A DNA stretch of 64,000 nt, from the NCBI RefSeq assembly GCF_004379255.2, contig NC_056041.1, positions 18,011,559-18,075,558 on the forward strand, in the 5' to 3' direction. The notes under the pieces were generated by a model, which worked only from the letters and a program-made list of their open reading frames with translations, was not told where the DNA came from and made no database searches. The position numbers and the translations under genes are program-made. Positions 21,790 through 31,023 of this stretch are shown here, piece by piece. Each line of letters opens with the position of its first letter. Position 1 is the first letter of the stretch. This stretch comes from Salvia splendens. Its lineage: Eukaryota; Streptophyta; Magnoliopsida; Lamiales; Lamiaceae.

Positions 21790-22117
21790 CATTTTTTCTT
21801 TCCGCTTTCGCTCGGCTTTAGCTCGAAAATGATTTAAGTAAAAAAAAATTAATTAGTAATTTCTACCGAAATGGATTGGGATTGAAAATTATTCAAGGAT
21901 TCTAATATCAGTTTTAGGATTTTCTTCCTATGTACTAGTTGAATTAGGTATATGGCTGGTGTAATTCTCCAAAAATAATTATAACTTGATCAGAAATTGG
22001 ATGCTTAGATGTATGTCTGAGTTGATGAATCCATAACCTTGATAAGAGAAGTGCATGCTAAAAGAGCCGTGGTGTTTCTCAATGGAGAAATTGTCAAATT
22101 GAAGTGGATTTTGAATA

Positions 22118-22437
22118 CTTCACTCTTGTTTACAAAACAAATCACTATTGTTTACAAAACACATCACTCTTACTCAGATTTTACTTCACTCTTATTCACA
22201 AAACACATAACTCTTACTCAGATTTTACTTCACTCTTGTTCACAAAACACATCACTCTTACTCAGATTTTACTTCACTCTTGTTCACAAAACACATCACT
22301 CTTACTCAGATTTTACTTCACTCTTGTTCACAAAACACATCACTCGTAGCATGACTTTACTTCACTCTTGTTTACAAAACACATCACTCTTATTGTGATT
22401 TTACTTCACTCTTGTTTACAAAACACATCACTCTTAT
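22118..22437. repeat. 44-bp minisatellite array in element C
   Basis: About seven units of TTTACTTCACTCTTGTTCAC and AAAACACATCACTCTTACTC. The unit is the same as in A (inverted) and B. Confidence 0.9.
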
Positions 22438-22765
22438 AGTATAAACAACAACAACAAAATAAGTAATGAAATCAATATAATAATAACATCAAAATTGGTA
22501 AGAACTTACGGGCAATATGATTTGGAGAAAATGGCAATTTTATACTACTTATCCTAATTAACATCAAATGCACAGTATGAATATCTAATAGTGTGATACA
22601 CACTGTTAGAAGTCACACATAAAAATGTCGAATGAATATTACAAACCGAAAAAGAATTTCAAAAACCCCAAACACAGCAATTCAACTGATCCAAACCCCC
22701 AAACACCGCAAATCAATATATATTACATACACACTCCGCCATAGCCTAGAAAGGAAAATAAAAAC

Positions 22766-22911
22766 TCAGGTCCTGAGCGCCGCGCCGACGACGAACGAAG
22801 CTACGGCTACGGCGACGGCGAGCGACGGAAGCCAGCGCCGGTGCGGGAGCTTCCTGCGCGGCTGAGCTACCGATGAGAGCGAAGACGGTTTCGGCAACCG
22901 CCATTGTCGCC
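22766..22911 (-). pseudogene. Possible arabinogalactan-peptide-like fragment in element C
   Basis: On the minus strand ATG 22911 opens MAVAETVFALIGSSAAQEAP APALASVA, a short hydrophobic leader followed by an Ala-Pro segment like that of AG-peptides, then a basic low-complexity run. It resembles the start of an AG-peptide but lacks the C-terminal anchor region. It is in the GC-rich right part of element C, so it may be another captured piece. Confidence 0.25.
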
Positions 22912-23193
22912 ACCAAAACTCTCTTCTGCGACACCGCCAACTGCGACGACAAGAGGAGAAGAGAGAAGAAGAGAAGAAGATGCGACACGGTTTGAATTCG
23001 ATTTTCAAAATTGGATTTAATTCGCTGTGCAATGACCAAAATACCCCTGACTTGTTATTATGGAGTAAATTTGTGATTGAGGGAGCTAATATCTCATTAA
23101 ATTCGAAAATTAATATTAGCCCTTGATTTTTTTGATCTTGTGGCTATGATTTGTTCTCTAGTTATTTGCTTAAGGAGTGTTTGCCATAGATCA

Positions 23194-23199
<6 letters not shown>

Positions 23200-23225
<26 letters not shown>
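23200..23225. repeat. (TA)n microsatellite between elements C and E
   Basis: About 12 TA units join the CCC end of C to the GAGTCGTGATC start of E. Confidence 0.95.
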
Positions 23226-24856
23226 GAGTCGTGATCATATGATAACCCCTAAATATCGTAATAACCCTATAACCAAATCTGGACCACACATATTTCTAAT
23301 CATGCGGTTGAGATTCAAACTTAGATTTACTTCATAAAAAAAGCGCGGGGTAAAACTGTCATTTCTCTCATTTAATTTCTGAATTTTGCCAAATATCACG
23401 TAAAATGATAGGTTTATTGCATAGAATGATAGTTTTGAGATTCAAACTTAGATTTACTTCATAAAAAAAGCGCGGGGGTAAAACTGTCATTTCCCTCATT
23501 TAATTTCTGAATTTCACCAAATATCACGTAAAATGATAAAACGATAGGTTTATTGCATAAAATGATAGTTTTGCCGGATAGAATGATACTCTGAGTTGAT
23601 AAAATGATACTTTTGACTGACTGATAAAATGATAAGTTTATTGCATAGAATGATAGTTTTGCCGGATAGAATGATACTCTGAGTTGATAAAATGATACTT
23701 TTGACTGACTGATAAAATGATAAAATGATAGGTTTATTGCATAGAATGATAGTTTTGCCGGATAGAATGACACTCTGAGTTGATAAAATGATACTTTTAT
23801 CTTATAAATGTTAGGTTTACTGCATAAAATGATAGTTTTGCCGGATAGAATGATACTTTCAGCCGATAGAATGATAGTTTTACCGGGTAGAATGATACTT
23901 TCAGACGATAGAATGATAGGTATTTTTGGTGTATAAAATGACATTTTTGTTTAATAAAATGATACTTTTACCTGATAAAATGATAATCTAAGCGGATAAA
24001 ACTACAGAAACCTTATAAAAATGATAGTTTTTCCGGATAGAATGATACTCTGAGTTGATAAAATGATACTTTTGACTGACTGATAAAATGATACTCCCTC
24101 TGTCCCATTAGAAATGAAACGTTTTCCTTTTTGGTCTGTCCCATTAAAAATGAAACGTTTCCAAAAATAGAAACAACACTCTCTCTACTTTTTCTTCTCT
24201 CTTACTTTATTCTCTTTTCATTAACTCACAAAACAACACTATATAAAATCTCGTGCCAAAAAGCAAATGTTGCATATTTAATGGGACGGAGGGAGTATAT
24301 GTTAGGTTTATTGCATAGAATGATAGTTTTGCCGGATAGAATGATACTCTGAGTTGATAAAATGATACTTTTGACTGACTGATAAAATGATAGGTTTATT
24401 GCATAGAATGATAGTTTTGCCGGATAGAATGATACTCTGAGTTGATAAAATGATACTTTTGACTGACTGATAAAATGATATATATTAGGTTTATTGCATA
24501 GAATGATAGTTTTGCCGGATAGAATGATACTCTGAGTTGATAAAATGATACTTTTGACTGACTGATAAAATGATAGGTTTATTGCATAGAATGATAGTTT
24601 TGCCGGATAGAATGATACTCTGAGTTGATAAAATGATACTTTTGACTGACTGATAAAATGAGCGAAATTCAGAAATTAAATGAGTGAAATTTGGATACGT
24701 AAATTTTATCATGAGCGAAATGACATATTTACCCCCGCACTTTTTTTTATGAAGTAAATCTAAGTTTGAATCTAGACCACGTGATTTTAAAAATGTGTGG
24801 TCCAGATTTAGTTATATGATTATTACGAAAATTGGGGTTATCATATAATGCACTTC
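23226..24856. mobile_element. TIR element E (1631 bp), long-TIR MULE-like family shared with F
   Basis: The left end is GAGTCGTGATCATATGATAA. The right end, reverse-complemented, is GAAGTGCATTATATGATAAC. Inverted similarity continues for about 150 bp (CTGGACCACAC, AGATTCAAACTTAGATTTAC, CTTCATAAAAAAAGCGCGGG). The interior is a tandem array of GATAGTTTTGCCGGATAGAA and TGATACTCTGAGTTGATAAA units, interrupted by a Stowaway MITE at 24094-24295. No coding capacity is credible; the open frames on the minus strand follow from the repeats. Both sides are TA tracts. Confidence 0.75.
24094..24295. mobile_element. Stowaway (Tc1/mariner) MITE nested in the array of element E
   Basis: Terminal inverted repeats CTCCCTCTGTCCCATTA and TAATGGGACGGAGGGAG with TA on each side. 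The host tandem repeat resumes on the far side, so the MITE entered after the array formed. Confidence 0.85.
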
Positions 24857-24873
24857 TATATATATATATATAT
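24857..24873. repeat. TA tract, right flank of element E
   Basis: Eight TA units follow the end of element E and close the series of TA-separated elements. Confidence 0.85.
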
Positions 24874-25402
24874 GGATGTATTCATTTCCTTTTTGTATCT
24901 TTTGTTCTTTGTTCTTTTTAATCTCAGTCCCACGATTTTGTCATCCGACGGTTAGATTGGTGCCACGTATCATTTAATAATGCAGATTTTCAGTTGAATA
25001 ATGTACGCAGACTAATATATATTTTTTCTAATGAAATTAAATCATTTCAACTCATCTTTTGGTATATTACTTCTGTAAGTAAAACCGATCCTAACAAACC
25101 TTCCGCATTAGAATATCTGTATTAACTTTTCTTTAGCTTGATATATTCCTAGATAATTTTCTTTGAAATGAAGATTTCTTTTAGAATGAATAAATAAATA
25201 AAATTATTGATATAAATTTATAGAGTTAATCCTAAAATCAATATGTGATAGAAGCAAAGGTTTATGAAACTTATAATAAATTCAGTTCTCTCATTATATC
25301 AATTAAGACTTGAAATGCACCCAAAACACTGGCATTAATCAATTAAGGTTCATACAACCGCAACTGATTTATAGATGATTTCTTATTAATGACACAAGCA
25401 AA
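24874..25402. other. AT-rich 3' flank of the phospholipase D gene
   Basis: No open frame or repeat of note. The part nearest 25402 should hold the 3' UTR of the minus-strand phospholipase gene. Confidence 0.5.
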
Positions 25403-25775
25403 TCAAGTAGTAAGAATAGGAGGGATGTAAGCAGCCTTGGTGCCAAGAACTCGAGCGTTGGTATCAGGGAAATTCTCCATCCCCGGCAGCTCCGTTACTG
25501 TCCCGTCCTCTGCCACGTCGACGGGATAGTTCAGCAGGTGGGCGGGAAGGTCCCTCTCCACCCCCTCCTGCGTGTATAAACCCCAATCCTGCCCCGCAAT
25601 CCTGTTCACTTTCTTAATGCACTCCAGGCTCTCCGGATAGCTAAACGAGTTGTCCAGCATCCCCGTGTGCTCGTACCACAGCGCCATCCGGAAGCCATGC
25701 ACCTGCCCTCTCGCCGGCTGCTCCCCCGACAGATGGTAAGGCTGGTACGCCCCCATCGCGATCTCCGAGTCCCTT

Positions 25776-25780
25776 GACCC
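25776..25780. repeat. Target-site duplication GACCC, left copy (copia insertion)
   Basis: GACCC directly precedes the 5' LTR and is repeated at 31024-31028 after the 3' LTR. The exon reads correctly when one copy is removed. Confidence 0.95.
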
Positions 25781-26183
25781 TGTTAGCGGATCCCTCAGTT
25801 CTGAAAACAATGCAAGTGAAGATGACTCAAAGAAGAAGCAAATCAGTAATATATGTCATGCTGCATCTATGAACGTGGAAGGCAAAGAAGTTGATCCATC
25901 TCATCTTGTGAATGCTCCAGCTCACAATGAGGACCACATGATGAGCTGGAAGGATGTTGTTGTGAGAATGATGGAAAAGCAGAATTGATTCTCATCCTAG
26001 CTGATTATTGGTTGAGTATCGTAACTGATTTGGCTAGGACGATTAGGAGTCTAGATCCTTCTATGAATCCTTATATAATGCTATGTAATTGCTATCATTT
26101 CATTGATTAATGAAAAACTAAGCTTACCATTTTGCAATATCCGCTGCATTGCTTTCAAACATGAAAAAGCAAGTTTCCTTTTA
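25781..26183 (+). repeat. 5' LTR of the copia element
   Basis: 403 bp from TGTTAGCGGATCC to AAGTTTCCTTTTA. No difference from 30621-31023 found by reading the two side by side. Confidence 0.97.
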
Positions 26184-26195
26184 TGGTATCAGAGC
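26184..26195 (+). promoter_or_regulatory. Copia primer-binding site (initiator tRNA-Met type)
   Basis: TGGTATCAGAGC starts at the base after the 5' LTR. This is the standard plant copia primer site. Confidence 0.9.
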
Positions 26196-26253
26196 GGGAT
26201 TTTGATCCTGGCTCTGTTATTATTATAGTTTTTATCTTCTTTTATCTTTTGAA

Positions 26254-29200
26254 ATGGCAGGCTCCGGTGGGTCAAATGCCAATGAAGCTTTAAGCTCTTC
26301 TTCTTTTACTTCTCAAGCCAATTTCGGCAATATTCCGGCACTGCCGCAGAATCCACCAATATCTGTGAAATTAACAGATAACAATTTCCTTATGTGGCAA
26401 CAGCAGGTTGAAGCAACTGTGTGGGGTTATGGCCTTGAATCATTTCTCACCGGGGAAGAGCCAACTCCTGATCAAATGGTGGCTGACCCATCGGGAGGAT
26501 CTGTGCCGAACCCTGATTTTTTAGCTTGGCGTCGCCAAGACCAACGCCTAGCAGCTTGGCTTTTGTCGTCTCTATCAGAGAGTGCACTTATCCTTGTGGT
26601 AGGTCTGAAGTCTACCAAAGACATTTGGAAAGCTCTCATCACCAACTTCTCAAGCAGATCCATGGCAAAAATTATGCAGTATAAATCGCAGCTACAAAAC
26701 TTGAAGAAAGGAAATCTCTCGATGCAGGAGTACCTCAACAAAATGAAGATTTGTTGTGACATGTTGGGAGCCACTGGATATGTTGTCTCAGATCGTGATC
26801 AAATCCTAGCTATACTCGGTGGGCTTCCACGAGATTATAATCCAGCAGTTGTTTCTATTTCCTCTAGATCTGAACCATGGACCGTGCAAGATGTGTGTGC
26901 CCTTCTTCTAAGTTTTGAAACTAGACTTGAAGTAGAGAATGATACAGTGGGCAGTATGGAAGGATCACAACCTTCTCTGAACTTGGCACACCAATCTGGG
27001 CAAAGAAAGGAGTCTACCCAAAATTTCAATCGTGATGGATCTTTTGGTTCTGGGAGAGGAAGAAACAGAGGTGGAAGGAGAGGAGGAAGAAGCTACAGTG
27101 GTGGAAAGTTGATATGTCAGCTATGTCAAAAGCCAGGGCACGGCGCCGATAAGTGCTGGTATCGTTATGAGCCTAGCTCTGCCACAACAGCACCACGAGG
27201 AGGCCATCAACAGCAACATTTTCCACCATCAGCTCACCTTGTTCAGTCAAGACCCCAAGCTGCCACACCTTCTCCTTCTATTATCTATCCATCAGAGTAT
27301 AATTATGAGAATGCCAGCTCAACATCATGGTTCCCAGATTCTGGTGCAACCAACCATGTGTCAAATGATCTGTCAAACTTGAACATCAGCTCCGAATACA
27401 ATGGAGGTAAGAAGCTCTTACTAGGTAAGAAGCTCTTACTTGGTGATGGCTATGGCATGAATATTGCACATATAGGTGAAGCTCATTTTAAATCTCCATA
27501 CACAAATAGGAATTTGCTGCTTAAGGATCTTCTTCATGTTCCAAAAATTACCAAAAATCTTCTTAGTGTTTCACAATTTGCCAAAGATAATTCGGTCTTT
27601 TTTGAGTTTCACCCTTCTCACTGTTTTGTTAAGGATCAAGCTACCAAGGAAGTCGTCCTTCAGGGAATCCTTAACAATGGTCTCTACCAATTCACAGTGA
27701 AATCTTCTCCTGACAGTTCAAGCATCAACTCCAATTCTGTTTTCAATCAAGCCAAACAGACTGCTCCTTCAGCCTTTTTGACATCTCCTGCTGTTGTTTC
27801 TAATTCTAGTGATGTAGTTTCTGTTCCAAGCTTTAATTTGTGGCATAGAAGACTTGGACACCCCACTTTTGATGTTATCAAAACTGCACTTGGCAGCTGT
27901 AATGTTCCATTTTCATCAATGAAACCAAGCAATCTTTGCCATTCTTGTTGTGTATCTAAGTCCCATAGATTGCCTTACTCCCTGTCTCAGAACCAGTGTT
28001 CTACCCCTCTACATGTCATTCATAGTGATCTTTGGGGACCATCACCCATCATCTCTAGAAATGGCTTCACCTATTATGTTTCTTTTATTGATGAATATAG
28101 CCGTTTTACCTGGATTTATCTCTTAAAAAATAAGAGTGATGTTGCTACAGTTTTTAAACAGTTTAAGATGATGGTTGAAACTATGTTGTCTCTCAAAATC
28201 AAGATTCTTCAGTCTGATTGGGGTGGAGAGTTTCAGGCTCTCACTACCTACTTGAAAGAGTGCGGGATTCATCATAGAATTTCATGCCCTTATACACCAC
28301 AACAAAATGGCTTGGCTGAAAGGAAGCATAGGCATATTGTTGAAACCGGTTTGTCACTTCTCACTCAAGCAAGATTGCCACGCAAATTCTGGGACGATGC
28401 TTTCCTTACAGCTACGCATCTGATCAATCTCTTACCCTCTAAAACCATAAACAACATATCTCCATTTGAAAAGCTCCACAATACCAAACCAGATTATCTA
28501 TTTCTCAAGACTTTTGGTTGCCTCTGTTATCCTTACCTCAGACCCTATAACCAAAACAAACTCCAGCCCAGATCAGCAAGTGCCATTTTCATTGGCTACA
28601 GCCCCTCCCATAAAGGATACAAAGCACTTTTACCCAATGGCAAAGTCATCATATCTAGAGACATTGTTTTTGATGAATCAGTTTTTCCATATCTGACTGA
28701 TCACTCAAATCATTCTTCTTCTACTCCTAATTTCTCTTCACCTTCTCTCCCTTTGGGCAATTTCATCACTCCTCAAATACAGTCCAGTACTCCATCTCCT
28801 AATACCTCTCAGTTTGATGAATCACACACCTTTTCTCCCTCATCTACCTCTATATCATCTACTCGTGCCCCTTCTCCCATCGTTCCACAACCAGACCTCG
28901 ATCTCATCCCTTCCCCTAATAGTGATGATACACCCTCTGCTACTGATTCATCCCCTCCTCAATCAGCTTCGGCTAATTCTCAGCTAGTTACAGCCTCCAC
29001 TCACCAAATGACCACTAGAGCCAAAGCTGGAATCTTCAAGCCTAAAATCTATAGCATCACCATGTCATCACATCTCATTCCCAAATCTGCTCTTGAGGCT
29101 CTCCTTATCCATGTCTGGAAAGCAGCTATGTTAGCTGAATTCCTTGCCCTTCTCAGGAACAAAACTTGGATTTTAACCACTCTTCCACCGGGAAAGAATC

Positions 29201-30828
29201 TCATTGGTTGTACTTGGGTTTTTAAGCTTAAACTGCATATTGATGGGAGCATTGCTAGGCACAAGGCAAGGCTGGTTGCTCAAGGCTTTGCTCAGCAGCC
29301 CGGTTTTGATTTTAATGAGACTTTTAGCCCCGTGGTTAAACCTCCTACTATTAGGCTGATCTTGAGCGTAGCAGTTTCTCATGGCTGGAATATCACTCAT
29401 TTGGATGTTAACAATGCCTTTTTAAATGGAAATCTGGAGGAAGATATATACATGAAACAACCGGTTGGTTTTGAGCAAGGTGGTCCTCACTTGGTGTGCA
29501 AATTGAAGAAAGCAATTTATGGTTTAAAACAAGCATCTAGGGCCTGGTTTTTTACAGTCCACTCTGTACTCATCAGCCTTGGTTTCTCTCAATCCAAGGC
29601 TGACGCGTCTCTGTTTTTTAGACATAAAGGCAGTGAGTCCATCTATTTACTCATCTATGTAGATGATATGCTCATTACTGGAAATTCTTCACCTTCTATT
29701 CAGAAAGTAATAGATCAGCTCAATAGTCATTTCTCCTTAAAGGATCTTGGTGAAGTGAACTTATTTCTTGGTGTGGAGGTCATCAAGACTACTGAAGGAG
29801 GCCTTCATCTCTGCCAGTCAAGTTATATCAAGGATCTTTTAAAGAAGGTGAATATGCAGAATGCCAAAGGTTGTCCTACACCTATGGTCTCTTCTTGTCA
29901 TCTCAGTAAAGTCTTGGGTCAACCTATGGAAGATGCAAAGCTTTACAGAAGTATAGTAGGTGCTCTACAGTATGCTGCAATCACTAGGCCGGATATTAAT
30001 TTTGCTGTCAATAAGGTGAGTCAATACATGGCTGCACCATTGGACACTCATTGGAAGGCTGTAAAAAGGATTCTAAGATATCTATCTGGCAGTATTGATC
30101 ATGGAATTCATATACAAAAATCAAATGGCCATGTCTCCGCATTTTGTGACTCTGACTGGGCTTCAGATGTGGATGATAGGCGCTCTACAAGTGGATACTG
30201 CACCTATTATGGCAGAAATCTCATTTCTTGGTGTGCCAAGAAACAAACTGTGGTTGCAAGATCTAGCACCGAGGCAGAATATAGGAGTCTTGCTCATGTT
30301 ACAGCAGAGGTAACTTGGCTTCAATCATTGCTAACTGAGTTGAAGATTGAAGCAAAAGGCAAACCGGTAATATGGGTTGACAATCTTAGTGCAATTGCCC
30401 TTGCTTCTAATCCGGTCTTGCATGCTCGAACTAAACATATTGAACTAGATGTGCATTTTGTTCGAGATAAAGTATTGGCAAAAGAAGTTGATCTCAGGCA
30501 TGTACCCTCTTTGGATCAAGTTGCTGATATCTTTACCAAGCCACTACCTCATCAATCCTATGTGAGATTACGCAACAAGATTGGAGTCCTTGCTCAATCT
30601 ACACTAGGCTTGAGGGGGCGTGTTAGCGGATCCCTCAGTTCTGAAAACAATGCAAGTGAAGATGACTCAAAGAAGAAGCAAATCAGTAATATATGTCATG
30701 CTGCATCTATGAACGTGGAAGGCAAAGAAGTTGATCCATCTCATCTTGTGAATGCTCCAGCTCACAATGAGGACCACATGATGAGCTGGAAGGATGTTGT
30801 TGTGAGAATGATGGAAAAGCAGAATTGA
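26254..30828 (+). CDS. Copia gag-pol polyprotein
   Basis: A single frame of 1524 residues. Gag (UBN2-type) is at about 50-230, with a CCHC zinc knuckle near 287 (CQLCQKPGHGADKC). The protease motif DSGATNH is near 360. Integrase has an HHCC finger at about 530-568 (LWHRRLGHP) and DDE residues near 591 (HSDLWGP), 653 (QSDWGGEF) and 687 (QQNGLAERKHRHI). Reverse transcriptase has YVDDM near 1134. RNase H is near 1297 (CDSDWASDVDDRRSTSG; SSTEAEYRSLA). The order integrase before RT defines copia. The frame runs past the purine tract and ends inside the 3' LTR, so the last 70 residues are LTR-encoded. An 18-bp tandem duplication repeats KKLLLG beside the protease. No inactivating lesion is visible. 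Confidence 0.95.
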   Translation: MAGSGGSNANEALSSSSFTSQANFGNIPALPQNPPISVKLTDNNFLMWQQQVEATVWGYGLESFLTGEEPTPDQMVADPSGGSVPNPDFLAWRRQDQRLAAWLLSSLSESALILVVGLKSTKDIWKALITNFSSRSMAKIMQYKSQLQNLKKGNLSMQEYLNKMKICCDMLGATGYVVSDRDQILAILGGLPRDYNPAVVSISSRSEPWTVQDVCALLLSFETRLEVENDTVGSMEGSQPSLNLAHQSGQRKESTQNFNRDGSFGSGRGRNRGGRRGGRSYSGGKLICQLCQKPGHGADKCWYRYEPSSATTAPRGGHQQQHFPPSAHLVQSRPQAATPSPSIIYPSEYNYENASSTSWFPDSGATNHVSNDLSNLNISSEYNGGKKLLLGKKLLLGDGYGMNIAHIGEAHFKSPYTNRNLLLKDLLHVPKITKNLLSVSQFAKDNSVFFEFHPSHCFVKDQATKEVVLQGILNNGLYQFTVKSSPDSSSINSNSVFNQAKQTAPSAFLTSPAVVSNSSDVVSVPSFNLWHRRLGHPTFDVIKTALGSCNVPFSSMKPSNLCHSCCVSKSHRLPYSLSQNQCSTPLHVIHSDLWGPSPIISRNGFTYYVSFIDEYSRFTWIYLLKNKSDVATVFKQFKMMVETMLSLKIKILQSDWGGEFQALTTYLKECGIHHRISCPYTPQQNGLAERKHRHIVETGLSLLTQARLPRKFWDDAFLTATHLINLLPSKTINNISPFEKLHNTKPDYLFLKTFGCLCYPYLRPYNQNKLQPRSASAIFIGYSPSHKGYKALLPNGKVIISRDIVFDESVFPYLTDHSNHSSSTPNFSSPSLPLGNFITPQIQSSTPSPNTSQFDESHTFSPSSTSISSTRAPSPIVPQPDLDLIPSPNSDDTPSATDSSPPQSASANSQLVTASTHQMTTRAKAGIFKPKIYSITMSSHLIPKSALEALLIHVWKAAMLAEFLALLRNKTWILTTLPPGKNLIGCTWVFKLKLHIDGSIARHKARLVAQGFAQQPGFDFNETFSPVVKPPTIRLILSVAVSHGWNITHLDVNNAFLNGNLEEDIYMKQPVGFEQGGPHLVCKLKKAIYGLKQASRAWFFTVHSVLISLGFSQSKADASLFFRHKGSESIYLLIYVDDMLITGNSSPSIQKVIDQLNSHFSLKDLGEVNLFLGVEVIKTTEGGLHLCQSSYIKDLLKKVNMQNAKGCPTPMVSSCHLSKVLGQPMEDAKLYRSIVGALQYAAITRPDINFAVNKVSQYMAAPLDTHWKAVKRILRYLSGSIDHGIHIQKSNGHVSAFCDSDWASDVDDRRSTSGYCTYYGRNLISWCAKKQTVVARSSTEAEYRSLAHVTAEVTWLQSLLTELKIEAKGKPVIWVDNLSAIALASNPVLHARTKHIELDVHFVRDKVLAKEVDLRHVPSLDQVADIFTKPLPHQSYVRLRNKIGVLAQSTLGLRGRVSGSLSSENNASEDDSKKKQISNICHAASMNVEGKEVDPSHLVNAPAHNEDHMMSWKDVVVRMMEKQN
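30612..30620 (+). promoter_or_regulatory. Copia polypurine tract
   Basis: GAGGGGGCG directly precedes the 3' LTR start at 30621, in the position for plus-strand priming. Confidence 0.75.
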
Positions 30829-31023
30829 TTCTCATCCTAGCTGATTATTGGTTGAGTATCGTAACTGATTTGGCTAGGACGATTAGGAGTCTAGATCCTT
30901 CTATGAATCCTTATATAATGCTATGTAATTGCTATCATTTCATTGATTAATGAAAAACTAAGCTTACCATTTTGCAATATCCGCTGCATTGCTTTCAAAC
31001 ATGAAAAAGCAAGTTTCCTTTTA
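30621..31023 (+). repeat. 3' LTR of the copia element
   Basis: 403 bp, same as the 5' LTR. It is followed by GACCC at 31024-31028 and then the interrupted phospholipase exon. Confidence 0.97.

Larger units (their letters stand above)
21407..23199. mobile_element. TIR element C (1793 bp), same family and orientation as B
   Basis: The left end AGTGATCAATATATAACTAA matches B but lacks the leading GGGT. The right end, reverse-complemented, is GGGTAGTGATCTATGGCAAA. The subterminal blocks ATAACTAGAGAACAAATCTC (left) and GCCCTTGATTTTTTTGATCT (right) are shared with A and B. The interior has a GC-rich Pro/Ser coding-like piece, a short minisatellite and a second coding-like piece. It lies between (TA)n tracts and carries no transposase. 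Confidence 0.7.
25781..31023 (+). mobile_element. Intact Ty1/copia retrotransposon inside the phospholipase D gene
   Basis: The element is 5243 bp, with two 403-bp LTRs that I read as identical, a 5-bp target duplication (GACCC), a primer-binding site at 26184, one uninterrupted gag-pol frame and a purine tract before the 3' LTR. It lies on the strand opposite to the host gene. LTRs begin TG and end TA rather than CA. Identical LTRs, intact ORF and perfect target duplication all mean a very recent insertion. Confidence 0.97.

Noticed and set aside
1582..24873. TA-flanked elements as Helitrons or as Stowaway MITEs
   Set aside because: Helitrons lack TIRs and target duplications, and F has both. 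Stowaway elements have a TA-only duplication and CTCCCTCCGT-type tips, unlike the 10 bp and GRGT tips here.
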